Assembly (NCBI GenBank): GCA_024279865.1
Contig: JAJRRC010000050.1
Location: 1-50,796 of the forward strand
DNA from: Planctomycetota bacterium
Lineage (GTDB): Bacteria > Planctomycetota > Phycisphaerae > Phycisphaerales > Phycisphaeraceae
Reading direction: 5' to 3'
DNA length: 50,796 bases
In this document: positions 19,801-27,957 of the stretch, piece by piece
Position numbering within the stretch: the first letter of the stretch is position 1
How the letters are laid out: each line of letters starts with the position of its first letter
Translations under genes and position numbers: made by a program
Notes under the pieces: model-generated
What the model saw: the letters and a program-made list of their open reading frames with translations, nothing else
Told to the model about the DNA's origin: nothing
Databases searched by the model: none

Positions 19801-20306
19801 ACGGGCGCTTTAATTCCAGCCAACAGGTCATAGGCCTGAGCCAGGGCTATCAAGGTTTCAATTTGGATCGTGTCGGAATTGCCTAGCTTGGCCAGTTCTG
19901 TTTGACGTATTTCTGTGGGCAATTGCAACAAACGGTTGAGGTGACGTTGGGTAAAATTTTCCTCAGTCAAAATATCCAGCTCAGCAAGATAGGCTTTGCG
20001 TCGTTTTTTGGTTTCTTCAGACGCAAGGGCCATTTGAATCTCAAAGCGATTGCCTGCAAGCCTTCGCCAGATGAGGTTTCGAATCCCTTGGGGATCGACT
20101 CTTTTTTTCAATGAAGCGATCACTTGGTCCACGGCCGTGCGTGCGTCCATTTTTTCAGGCACATCCACCTGATACACCAAAGTCGTACCACCAGCAAGGT
20201 CTAGGCCTGGCTTGAGCTTGCGTTGGGGTGGATAAAGCATCAAAGCGCAGAGAACCAGCACTACAACAATACTGATCGGCTTCCAGAGAGGGAGTTTGTC
20301 GTCCAT
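16803..20306 (-). CDS. secDF: Fused SecD-SecF protein translocase subunit
   Basis: 1167 residues, the sum of SecD and SecF plus insertions. A first membrane helix (about 10-25) is followed by the SecD start [18 protein letters not shown]. The large periplasmic region includes [20 protein letters not shown] and [15 protein letters not shown]. A five-helix block starts near 524 (ending [20 protein letters not shown], the SecD D4-type motif). SecF begins near 704 ([20 protein letters not shown], then [12 protein letters not shown]), with its own helices near 982-1150 and [13 protein letters not shown]. It uses the proton gradient to pull secreted proteins across the membrane with SecYEG. A helical coiled insertion (about 75-270) is longer than in Proteobacteria. 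It follows yajC in the classic order. Confidence 0.97.
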   Translation of the reverse strand: [1167 protein letters not shown]

Positions 20307-20389
20307 AAGAGAATTAGCTCAAACTAAATGTAAAATTGAAAGTTAAAAGACAAATGCAAAAGCAAGTCCCAAACAAAAAGCCAGTCTAT

Positions 20390-20818
20390 TTAGCTGTCTT
20401 TTTCTTCGACTTTGGCTTGAATTGCACTACGGGTGAATTTTATTTTTGTATTGGAGTTTTCGTCCACCTTCACGATAATTTCGTTATCGCGGATTTCGAC
20501 GATAGAGCCAAGGATGCCGCCGATGGTCTGAACTTTGTCGCCCTTGGAAAGCGTGTTGAGAAGTTCTTTACGCTTTTTCTTTTCCTTGGATTGACTGCGA
20601 AAGGTCATAAAGATCATCAGACCCATCAGAGCCAACAAGACCATAAAAAATTGGCCATCACCAAAAGGGCCTTTGTTCGGATTTGATGGCAACGGCTGAT
20701 CGGCACCACTGCCATCAGTGGTGGTCAGCGCGGTGGTCTGATCGACCGGTGTAGGAGCCAGCGATTCAGTCGCGGGTTTCTGATTTTCCTGGGCCAAAGT
20801 CAATGTAAAGTTCATCAT
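20390..20818 (-). CDS. yajC: Preprotein translocase subunit YajC
   Basis: 142 residues. An acidic, Thr/Pro-rich N-terminus of about 50 residues is longer than in most YajC proteins. It is followed by one membrane helix (FFMVLLALMGLMIFMTF) and the conserved cytoplasmic part SQSKEKKKRKELLNTLSKGDKVQTIGG (two consecutive motifs). It associates with SecDF at the translocon. Located between tgt and secDF on one strand, the standard operon order. Confidence 0.95.
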   Translation of the reverse strand: MMNFTLTLAQENQKPATESLAPTPVDQTTALTTTDGSGADQPLPSNPNKGPFGDGQFFMVLLALMGLMIFMTFRSQSKEKKKRKELLNTLSKGDKVQTIGGILGSIVEIRDNEIIVKVDENSNTKIKFTRSAIQAKVEEKDS

Positions 20819-20849
20819 GTTTCTAAATTCCTAAATTACTAATTTCAGT

Positions 20850-22024
20850 TCACTCACTTGCCACCGGCCAACGCTCAGTGACCAAAGACCAGCCATTGTC
20901 GGCAATAGCACGTCGAATGTCCAATAGGAACCGCTGGAAATGGCGCAAATTATGCAAACTCACCAAAATGGGACCTAGCATTTCCTTGGCCATGAACAAA
21001 TGACGTAAATAACTACGGCTAAACCCACCCCCACAGGCGGCACAATCACAAGCTGGATCAATCACCGAACCATCACGGGCAAAACCGGCATTTCGCAGCC
21101 TCATCTGGCCCGTCGGGGTAAAGGCATTGGCGTTGCGAGCGTTCCGCGTAGGCAGCACACAATCGAACATATCCACGCCTGCCTGGACGGCCACGAGAAT
21201 ATCCCGTTCATACCCGACCCCCATCAAATAACGGGGTTTATCGGCAGGTAACTGGGGAGCGGTGTGGCGAACCACTTTCTTTAACTGCTCAAACCCCTCC
21301 CCCACCGCCACGCCACCAATGGCATAACCAGGCAAATCATGGGCGCAAACCGATTCAACACACCACGTTCGCATCGCTGAATCAGTCCCCCCTGCACAAT
21401 GCCAAACAATGCTTGGTCAGACTTACGAGCATGGGCCCCAACACAACGGTCAAGCCAGCGGGCCGACCGTTCACAAGCGATCTTTACACGCTTTTCATAA
21501 GCTTCGACCCCGGCCACCGCATGACGGACTGGACCGTTGGAATATCCGGAACCTTCTACTTCCGGGGGAGGCGGGCAATCGTCGAAAGCCATGATGATGT
21601 CCGCGCCCAGTTCATTTTGAACCTGCATGGATCGCGCGGGAGTTAATTCGTGCATCGAGCCATCGAGATGACTTTTAAACGTGACTCCATCTTCATTTAT
21701 GCGGTTTGTGTCTGACAGGCTAAAAACCTGAAACCCGCCAGAATCGGTCAGGATCGGGCCATCCCATCGCCCCCAGGCGGGTAGTCCGCCCATCTCGGCG
21801 ACCAGGTCAGAGCCGGGCCGCAGCATCAGGTGATAGGTATTGCCAAGGATAATTTCAGCACCCGTCTGGGCCACGCTATCGGGAAGCAAGCCTTTGACTG
21901 TCCCCTGCGTTCCCACAGGCATAAACGCGGGCGTCGCGAACGAGCCATGGGGCGTGGTCACCCGCCCTAGGCGTGCGGCCGTGGTCGAATCCTGTTTTTG
22001 AAGTTCATAAGTTAAAGCTGTCAT
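20850..22024 (-). pseudogene. tgt: Queuine/preQ1 tRNA-guanine transglycosylase, interrupted by a one-base frameshift
   Basis: Two overlapping frames together make a full Tgt. The N-terminal frame (from ATG 22024) has PAFMPVGTQGTVKGL, GNTYHLMLRPG, DSGGFQVFSL (catalytic Asp) and FGIVQGG. The C-terminal frame has HDLPGYAIGGVAVGEG, the nucleophile motif MFDCVLPTRNARN and a zinc site CDCAACGGGFSRSYLRH. The break is at a run of six G on the coding strand (21387-21392); adding one G restores IVQGGTDSAMR and joins the halves. It may be a sequencing error in a homopolymer, a true inactivating mutation or a slippage site. Tgt inserts the queuosine precursor at position 34 of GUN tRNAs. The gene contains a short CCCCCGGAAGTA repeat unit. 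Confidence 0.85.
21546..21577 (-). repeat. Single CCCCCGGAAGTA unit within tgt
   Basis: The coding strand reads CCTCCCCCGGAAGTAGAAGG, encoding PPPPEVEG in a surface-loop position after MAFDDC. The 12-mer is identical to the unit repeated at 46072-46119. One copy could be chance, so it is only a possible seed of the array family. Confidence 0.4.
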
Positions 22025-22184
22025 GCGGCACATGATAACTGATCCGCATCAAAAGCGATGAAACACGCAAAACATCTTCAAAATCTCATCTGAAAAGGAC
22101 GCACGCCGGAAAATTGACTGGGTTTTACCTAAGTCTGTAGAGGTCTCTTGTTTGGGGACGCTGCGAACGCACTTTGCGTGGTTT

Positions 22185-22272
22185 GCCCCCCGGACGCGCA
22201 CGCAGTATGCGTGCGGCGATTGTTCAAACGACCCACCTAGTCAGAAACGGTAAGTATTGATGCAAAATGCTT
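22185..22272 (-). repeat. Hairpin repeat family H, long copy 2
   Basis: Reverse-complement match to 16420-16512: AGCATTTTGCAT, TGACTAGGTGGGTCGTTT, hairpin GCACGCATACTGCGTGC, then GCGTCCGGGGGGCAAA. It lies 93 nt after the frr stop, in the same orientation as frr. The 340-nt gap between tgt and frr contains only this repeat and its flanks; I see no gene there. Confidence 0.8.
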
Positions 22273-22364
22273 TGGCCTTGCGTTATCACAACGCCGAGTC
22301 CCAAACCGAAAGTAAAGGGCTGGATCTCTCCCCAATAGTTCGCTTGGAGAGCTTCCCCGAAGAA

Positions 22365-22931
22365 TTAAATCTCTTGAATTTCCGTGACCTTCGCGGAGAT
22401 CAACTTCTCGAGCTGGCCTTCATACTTTTTGAGCAAGGTCTGAATTTCATCCTTGGCATCAGCAGCTTGGTCTTCACTGACGTGCTGGGTTTTGTCTTTT
22501 TCAGCTTGGTCGATCTGCTTGTTGGCATCACGACGGGCATTGCGGACAGCCACTTTGGCTTGTTCACCCATCTGTTTGACCGAGGTGATGAGCTGATTGC
22601 GACGGTCGCCTGACAAAGAAGGAATGTTCACGCGAATGGCTTTGCCTTCGCCGACGGGGTTAAGACCCAAGCCTGCATTTTGAATCCCTTTGAGCATAAC
22701 CTGCACGGAGCTGGGATCAAACGGCTTAATCAACAATTGCGTGGGCTCTGGCACGGAAACGATGGCCAATTGGCGTAATTCTGTGGGTGAGCCGTAGTAG
22801 TCGATCTTGATAAACTCGATGAGGCCTGTCGAAGCGCGGCCGGTGCGCACGCCACGCAACTCATTTTTGAGGTAGTCGACAGATTTCTCCATCGCGTCTT
22901 CAGCTATTAAAAGTGATTCATCCAAATCCAT
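22365..22931 (-). CDS. frr: Ribosome recycling factor
   Basis: 188 residues, the normal length. Contains LRGVRTGRASTGLIEFIKIDYYGS, split here as LRGVRTGRAS and KIDYYGSPTELRQLA, then IRVNIPSLSGDRRNQL and a three-helix-bundle C-terminus (KYEGQLEKLISAK). With EF-G it splits post-termination ribosomes. GAGG lies 9 nt before the ATG. It follows pyrH after 12 nt, the usual pyrH-frr pairing. Confidence 0.97.
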   Translation of the reverse strand: MDLDESLLIAEDAMEKSVDYLKNELRGVRTGRASTGLIEFIKIDYYGSPTELRQLAIVSVPEPTQLLIKPFDPSSVQVMLKGIQNAGLGLNPVGEGKAIRVNIPSLSGDRRNQLITSVKQMGEQAKVAVRNARRDANKQIDQAEKDKTQHVSEDQAADAKDEIQTLLKKYEGQLEKLISAKVTEIQEI

Positions 22932-22943
22932 TGCTATACCTCA

Positions 22944-23684
22944 CTACTTTGACGTTACGTCGTGACTGACCCGAGTCCCATGCGCGATCCCACTGGCGAC
23001 CTCGGCAATATGCCCAGGCTTCTTCATATTGAACACAATAATAGGAATGTTGCGTTCCATGCACATGCTGAACGCGCTTAAATCCATAATTTTGAGCTGT
23101 TGATCGATGGCCTGCTTGAACGTGATTGTATCGTAACGGACCGCATCCTCATGCACATTGGGGTCTTTGTCGTAAATGCCATCCACCTTGGTGGCTTTGA
23201 GCAAAATATCTGCCCCAATTTCCGTTGCACGCAAAGCAGCAGCCGTATCGGTGGTGAAATAAGGATTTCCCGTCCCGGCGGCAAAAACCACAATGCGTCC
23301 TTTTTCCAGATGCCGAATCGCTCGACCACGGATAAAGGTCTCTGCCACGGAGCTTAAGTCTATCGCGCTGAGCACCCGGGCTGGATAGCCCATTTTGTCG
23401 AGGGTTTCTTTAAGAGCCAAGGCATTGAGAACGGTCCCCAACATGCCCATGTAGTCGGCGGTGGACTGATCAATATGTCCTTGCTGGGCCAACGTGGCGC
23501 CACGGATAATGTTGCCACCCCCCACCACCACTGCCAGCTCCACCCCTGTTTTAAGGGCGGCTGCAATTTCATTGGCAATCACTTGCAATTCATCGGAATC
23601 AATTCCAAAGCCTCCGGGCTTACAGAATGCTTCACCGCTGATTTTGAGTAAGACTCGTTTGTAATGTGGGGTATTCTCTGTCAC
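22944..23684 (-). CDS. pyrH: UMP kinase
   Basis: A GTG start at 23684 is chosen: AGGAAGG lies 7 nt upstream and the resulting N-terminus (MTENTPHYKRVLLKISGEAF) matches PyrH proteins. The frame is open further upstream but would add 32 atypical residues. 246 aa. Motifs: VVVGGGNIIRG (phosphate loop), DYMGMLGTVLNALALKE, FAAGTGNPYFTTDTAAALRA, and KATKVDGIYDKDP. It phosphorylates UMP to UDP. Operon with frr. Confidence 0.96.
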   Translation of the reverse strand: MTENTPHYKRVLLKISGEAFCKPGGFGIDSDELQVIANEIAAALKTGVELAVVVGGGNIIRGATLAQQGHIDQSTADYMGMLGTVLNALALKETLDKMGYPARVLSAIDLSSVAETFIRGRAIRHLEKGRIVVFAAGTGNPYFTTDTAAALRATEIGADILLKATKVDGIYDKDPNVHEDAVRYDTITFKQAIDQQLKIMDLSAFSMCMERNIPIIVFNMKKPGHIAEVASGIAHGTRVSHDVTSK

Positions 23685-23818
23685 CAATGCACCTTCCTGT
23701 GACAAAACGCCAAACAGTCGTTTCATTGAACGCCATTCTGATGATTTCGTCAAATAACCCAAAGGGCAAACAGAAAGCAAATGGAGCTTACATCAGGCCT
23801 CTTGAAAATATTGGAAGG

Positions 23819-24676
23819 TCAACCTTGGCGGCCTTGCACGTAGGCGGCTGTCAGTTTGTGGCGTGGCTGTTCAAAAATTTGCTCGCATGGCCCCGTCTCA
23901 ATGAGCTGCCCGCCACGCCCCTCGTCACTCGCCCAAAAAACGCCCACATGGTCGGCAATTCGCTGAGCTTGAGCCATGTTATGCGTCACCACCACCAAGG
24001 TGTAACACGAACGAAGCTTGCGGATCAATTCTTCCACCCGACCTGCTGCAATGGGGTCCAAAGCACTACAAGGCTCATCCATCAACAAAACTCGAGGCTT
24101 CAACGCCAACGCCCGAGCGATGCACAAACGCTGTTGCTGGCCTCCGGACAAAGTTAGTGCAGAGCGGTGCAGTCGATCTTTGACCTCGTCCCAGAGCCCG
24201 ACATCCCGGAGAACTTCTTCGACAATTTCATGTCGTCGATGGCGTTTGATCCCTTGACTGATCAGGGGTAATTCAATATTCCGGGAGATCGACAATGCAA
24301 AAGGGTTGGGCTTTTGAAAAATCATGCCCACTTGTCGCCGCAGTGAAATTATATCCGTCGTCGGCGACATCACATCGAATTCATCCATGAAACATTGGCC
24401 TGTCACCCGACTGGTCGGGACCATCTGCACCAATCGATTCAAACACGTCAACAAACTTGTTTTGCCACAGCCAGATGGACCGATCAAGGCAGTGACCAAG
24501 CCTGCTGAAAACTCCATGGAAACTTTGTCCAGAGCTTGATGGTCGCCATAAAAAACACTCAAATCGGTCACCGTCATCGACGCAGGCTGCAAGATACAAG
24601 CCGCTGGGTTTGACATACACGTCAACGGCAACGAGGGTGATGAAACAGAAGTTGTCTGAGAGGTAATTGGATTCAT
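23819..24676 (-). CDS. pstB: Phosphate ABC transporter ATP-binding protein
   Basis: 285 residues from ATG 24676, which overlaps the pstA stop by 4 nt. An internal ATG at 24577 would give 252 aa, closer to the usual PstB length, so the first 33 residues may be an extension. Walker A is GPSGCGKTSLL, the Q-loop GMIFQKPNPFALSI, the signature LSGGQQQR, Walker B VLLMDEPCSALDP, and the H-loop VVVTHNMAQA. QKPNPF is typical of PstB. It energises phosphate import. No phoU follows; the next gene (pyrH) is unrelated. Confidence 0.95.
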   Translation of the reverse strand: MNPITSQTTSVSSPSLPLTCMSNPAACILQPASMTVTDLSVFYGDHQALDKVSMEFSAGLVTALIGPSGCGKTSLLTCLNRLVQMVPTSRVTGQCFMDEFDVMSPTTDIISLRRQVGMIFQKPNPFALSISRNIELPLISQGIKRHRRHEIVEEVLRDVGLWDEVKDRLHRSALTLSGGQQQRLCIARALALKPRVLLMDEPCSALDPIAAGRVEELIRKLRSCYTLVVVTHNMAQAQRIADHVGVFWASDEGRGGQLIETGPCEQIFEQPRHKLTAAYVQGRQG

Positions 24677-25575
24677 GTGTAAATCAATCTCCTGCCGAGC
24701 CAGCGGCCGATGAGCCGATGGGTCAGGCTATTGAGTAGCCAAAGAATGATCAGCAACACCAAGGCAGTGGCACAGGCATTGGCTTCGCCGCCTGGCACGT
24801 TCATGGCCAAATCGTAAATATGGACGGACAAGGCTCTGCCTGAATCATGCACAGACTCAGGCATCCGGTCGACATAGCCACTGGTAAAAATCAACGCGGC
24901 CGTCTCCGCCAAGGCTCGCCCGATGCCCAGCACCAAGCCCGCCGCCAAGCCTCCGGACGCGGCAGGCAAGATCAATGTCACCCACGTTCGGATCGGCCCC
25001 ATCCCCAAAGCAGCACTGGCGTGATGAACCTCCTGAGGAACCGAACGAATCGCCATCTCCATCGTGCGAATCAGAATCGGCAACGCCATGCACGCCAACG
25101 TCAAGCCGCCGGACAAAATGGAAAATCCCATTTTTAAATAAACACAGAAAAACGCATTGCCAAACAAACCAAAAACAATCGAAGGCACACCCGCCAAGAC
25201 ATCCAAACTCCGCCTCACCAAAATGGCGAACAACGTTTGACGCTGCGTCTGCGCCAACAACACCGCCGAGGCCAAGCCCAACGGGACCGATGCTGCTAGA
25301 CAGACCCCTAAAATCATCAACGTCGAAATCAAAATCGAAAAAATCCCGCCCTCGCGGCCGGCGTTCTGTGGCAACTCCGTCAAAAAAGACCAACTCAATT
25401 GACCCGCCCCCAGACGAACCAATTGCCAAACCATCGCAAGAAAAACAAACGCCACCACCCCCGCAGCCGCATAGACAAAGACGCGCACCAATCGATCCCA
25501 AAAGAGACCCCGTTGATCCACCAACGCATCAAGGTTGAGGCCTTGGTCTAATATACTTGGCACATTTTCAGCCAT
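24673..25575 (-). CDS. pstA: Phosphate ABC transporter permease PstA
   Basis: 300 residues with about six membrane helices. The permease EAA-like loop reads VPQEVHHASAALGMGPIRTWVTLILP, visible as QEVHHASAALGM and TLILPAASGGLAAGLVLGIG. GREGGIFSILISTLMI near residue 75 is characteristic of PstA. It overlaps pstC by 8 nt and pstB by 4 nt, indicating translational coupling. It forms the membrane channel with PstC. Confidence 0.94.
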   Translation of the reverse strand: MAENVPSILDQGLNLDALVDQRGLFWDRLVRVFVYAAAGVVAFVFLAMVWQLVRLGAGQLSWSFLTELPQNAGREGGIFSILISTLMILGVCLAASVPLGLASAVLLAQTQRQTLFAILVRRSLDVLAGVPSIVFGLFGNAFFCVYLKMGFSILSGGLTLACMALPILIRTMEMAIRSVPQEVHHASAALGMGPIRTWVTLILPAASGGLAAGLVLGIGRALAETAALIFTSGYVDRMPESVHDSGRALSVHIYDLAMNVPGGEANACATALVLLIILWLLNSLTHRLIGRWLGRRLIYT

Positions 25576-26452
25576 GGGACCCCTCCTGTGCCGCTTGAAT
25601 ATGATGGCCTATCCAGACCAACACCACGACCAGAGACATCAGGATCAACCCACTGCCAAACAAGGCTGCTCGGTGTAAGTCCAACGCAAAGCCCATCTGC
25701 AATGCGATGTTGGCGGTCAACGTCCGCACCGGGTCAAACACGCTGCCTGGGAACTGCACCACATTGCCACAGACCATCAAGACGGCCATGGTTTCTCCAA
25801 TGGCTCGACCGGTTTGCAGAACCACCGCGGTCATCAAGCCCGGCATCGCATTGGGCAGCAGCACTTTTCCAATAATATGGGTGCGGGTCATCCCAAGTGC
25901 CACCGAAGCTCGAATATACTCCGCAGGTACGCTAGCGATTGCCGTCTCAGCCAGCAAGGCCACCGTCGGCAAAATCATCATGCCTAGAATTAAAATCCCA
26001 GCCAACAAACTCGCCCCCGGCGGTTGATACCGGCCAATCAAAGGAACCAACACCACCGCCCCCCACAACCCAAAAACCACCGAAGGAATCCCCGCCAACA
26101 ATTGAATCACATGACGGTAAGGAGATGCCAGCCAACGCGGGGCATAAAACCGCATGAACAACCCAATCGCCAAGCCCACCGGAGCTGCCAGCAGAATCGC
26201 GCCTCCGGCGACAAACACCGTCCCCAACAACATGGCCGTCATGCCAAAGGACGCACCGCCGACTTGTTCGGTTGGATTCCATGTCCCGTCAGAGAACAAT
26301 CGAAGCACACCCACTTCGCTCAAGGCAGGCCACGCTTGCTGGATCAAGAATCCCAAAATGAGTATCACGATCAAACCGCTCAGCAGAGCTGAGATTTGAA
26401 GGGGAAGTTTCCCAAGTTGGGATTTCCATCGTGATGCTTGCCGTTGTTTCAT
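25568..26452 (-). CDS. pstC: Phosphate ABC transporter permease PstC
   Basis: 294 residues with six predicted membrane helices. Conserved PstC segments are FGMTAMLLGTVFVAGGAIL, GIPSVVFGLWGAVVLVP, and the cytoplasmic loop VPAEYIRASVALGMTRTHII followed by LPNAMPGLMTAVVLQTGRAIGE. It pairs with PstA. It lies 180 nt downstream of pstS; all other spacings in the operon are overlaps. Confidence 0.94.
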   Translation of the reverse strand: MKQRQASRWKSQLGKLPLQISALLSGLIVILILGFLIQQAWPALSEVGVLRLFSDGTWNPTEQVGGASFGMTAMLLGTVFVAGGAILLAAPVGLAIGLFMRFYAPRWLASPYRHVIQLLAGIPSVVFGLWGAVVLVPLIGRYQPPGASLLAGILILGMMILPTVALLAETAIASVPAEYIRASVALGMTRTHIIGKVLLPNAMPGLMTAVVLQTGRAIGETMAVLMVCGNVVQFPGSVFDPVRTLTANIALQMGFALDLHRAALFGSGLILMSLVVVLVWIGHHIQAAQEGSHG

Positions 26453-26584
26453 TTGTACAGGGAGATTCTGGGTCTGAATATACCAATCGCGATTGCGTTT
26501 TCCCGTTTTCTTATGTACGCATCAGCTTGTTTTAAGCGTTCAAACGACTTTCATCGCGGGAAAATTTATACCCGATGGGTATCG

Positions 26585-26620
26585 TTCAAAAAAAACCATA
26601 AAGGATTTGCCTCTGGGCAA
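26585..26620 (-). terminator. Possible weak terminator or attenuator between pstS and pstC
   Basis: On the minus strand TTTGCC-CAGA-GGCAAA forms a 6-bp stem, and eight T follow about 10 nt later. An attenuator here would let the binding protein be made in excess over the permeases, as is common in pst operons. The T tract is too far away for a classic terminator, so this is a tentative call. Confidence 0.3.
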
Positions 26621-26632
26621 AAACCATTTCTT

Positions 26633-27496
26633 TCAGTGGATCGGCACATAGTGAAAATCTTTGACTAGGTCATCGACTTCGGTGGATTGGGTAAAAGCAA
26701 TAAAGCGGACTGCCCATTCTGAGGGCTGGTTCGTGGTGATCAGGTTCAAGGGACGACCAAACGGATAACGTTTTTGTTGCACCGCTGCCGTGGTCGCAGG
26801 CACGCCTTCTAAGGGCAATAGTTTTAAGGGCGTCCCGTGCTTTTCTGCATATTCTGCCGCCCCGATGGAGACGTAACCGAGGGCATCGGGATTCCCGGCC
26901 ACGAACTTAATTCCTTGTTCATTGTCTCCGATGATGACGGAGGGTTTGACTTGTGTATTTTTCAACTTGAAGTATTTGAGAAATAGTTCCAAGGTGGAAT
27001 GGCCTTCTGCTTTGTGGACGATGACAATGGAACGATCTTTGCCGTTGAAAGTTTTCCAGTTGGTGATTTTCCCTGTATAGATTTGAATGATTTGCTGGCG
27101 TGTCAACGCCGCCACTGAATTGCTTTTGTGAAGGATGATGCCGATGCCGTCATGGGCGATTAGAAAAGATTGCATATCTTGTTCGGAAGGTTTGAGGTCT
27201 CGTGAGGCCATGCCGATGTCCGCCAAGCCTTCTCGCGCATCACGCACCCCGCGTGAGGAGCCACCTGTTTGAACATTCACACGAACTTCTGGATGCAAAG
27301 ATTCAAAACGTTTGCCTATTTCTGCCACCAATGGCGCAACGGTACTCGACCCTGTCAAAACCAGCTTCACTTGGGTTGTTTGCTGACTTGAAGCCTCGCT
27401 GCACCCCGTGAGTAGGATCATCCCGGCAAACAACATCAATCCCAAAACCAACATCCCCGGTCGCAGTGAATTTTGCGTACTGAAAAAATTAAACAT
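26633..27496 (-). CDS. pstS: Phosphate-binding lipoprotein PstS
   Basis: Start at ATG 27496, with AAGGA upstream (287 aa). A lipoprotein signal (GLMLFAGMILLTGC) anchors it on the periplasmic side of the membrane. The mature protein starts with LVLTGSSTVAPLVAEIGKRF and has VQTGGSSRGVRDAREGLADIGMA split as GGSSRGVRDAREG and ADIGMASRDL, which bind the phosphate oxyanion. It is the short PstS type common in Gram-positives and planctomycetes. Its start overlaps the arsR stop by 8 nt, so translation is probably coupled to the regulator. Confidence 0.94.
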   Translation of the reverse strand: MFNFFSTQNSLRPGMLVLGLMLFAGMILLTGCSEASSQQTTQVKLVLTGSSTVAPLVAEIGKRFESLHPEVRVNVQTGGSSRGVRDAREGLADIGMASRDLKPSEQDMQSFLIAHDGIGIILHKSNSVAALTRQQIIQIYTGKITNWKTFNGKDRSIVIVHKAEGHSTLELFLKYFKLKNTQVKPSVIIGDNEQGIKFVAGNPDALGYVSIGAAEYAEKHGTPLKLLPLEGVPATTAAVQQKRYPFGRPLNLITTNQPSEWAVRFIAFTQSTEVDDLVKDFHYVPIH

Positions 27497-27872
27497 CACG
27501 ATTTCCTTTTGTATGGATTGTTTTTTTCGATAGATCAAATGACAATTCGCAGCACCCCAGATTCAATGAATTGCATCCCCCGCCCCCGCCCCCGGTGCTG
27601 GTGCTGGTGCTGGTGCTGGCCACCTCATGGCTCAAGCGATACACCACGGACTTGCCTTGACGGTCCGCGTCAACGAGCGTTGCCTCACGCAACGTTTTTA
27701 AATGGTGGGAAAGGAGGCTTTGCTCAACCTTAAGCTGTTCAGCCAACTCATGCACATGACAAGGCCCAAGCATCAACAACCGCAATACCGCCAAGCGGGT
27801 TGGGTCTGCCAACACTTTTAACTGTTGGCCACATCGTTCTATTTCAAGTGGATCAGACGTGTTTTCTACCAT
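27489..27872 (-). CDS. ArsR-family regulator heading the pst operon
   Basis: Start at ATG 27872, with GGAG 9 nt upstream (127 aa). The winged-helix core is LKVLADPTRLAVLRLLMLGP, then HVHELAEQLKVEQSLLSHHLKTL and DRQGKSVVYRL. After the core a repeat-derived linker (STSTSTSTGGGGGG) leads to a cysteine-rich tail CNSLNLGCCEL, a plausible As(III), Cd or redox-responsive site. It overlaps pstS, so it most likely controls the pst operon and itself. A pair of overlapping palindromes 86-107 nt upstream fits an ArsR operator. Whether the signal is arsenite (phosphate/arsenate competition) or something else is inferred. Confidence 0.88.
   Translation of the reverse strand: MVENTSDPLEIERCGQQLKVLADPTRLAVLRLLMLGPCHVHELAEQLKVEQSLLSHHLKTLREATLVDADRQGKSVVYRLSHEVASTSTSTSTGGGGGGCNSLNLGCCELSFDLSKKTIHTKGNRDV
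27576..27619 (-). repeat. GC-rich array in the ArsR linker
   Basis: On the + strand CCCCCGCCCCCGCCCCCGG is followed by TGCTGG repeated in a GTGCTG pattern. The coding strand gives (ST)4 then six Gly. The GGGGGCGGGGGCGGGGG part is identical to the end of the array at 10115-10210, placing it in the same family. It separates the DNA-binding core from the Cys-rich tail. Confidence 0.8.
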
Positions 27873-27957
27873 CTTTATATTCTCCAAAAAATTGACTTGC
27901 ACCGCCCCCAATCCAGCCACGCCCTTCACGCCACGCTGAGCCAATCTTAACTATAAC

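Noticed and set aside
20336-20686. Plus-strand frame of 116 codons opposite yajC.
   Set aside because: Antisense of a clear yajC gene, without SD.
24847-26399. Several plus-strand frames opposite pstA and pstC.
   Set aside because: Low-complexity antisense of membrane proteins; the pst genes have all family motifs and overlapping starts and stops.
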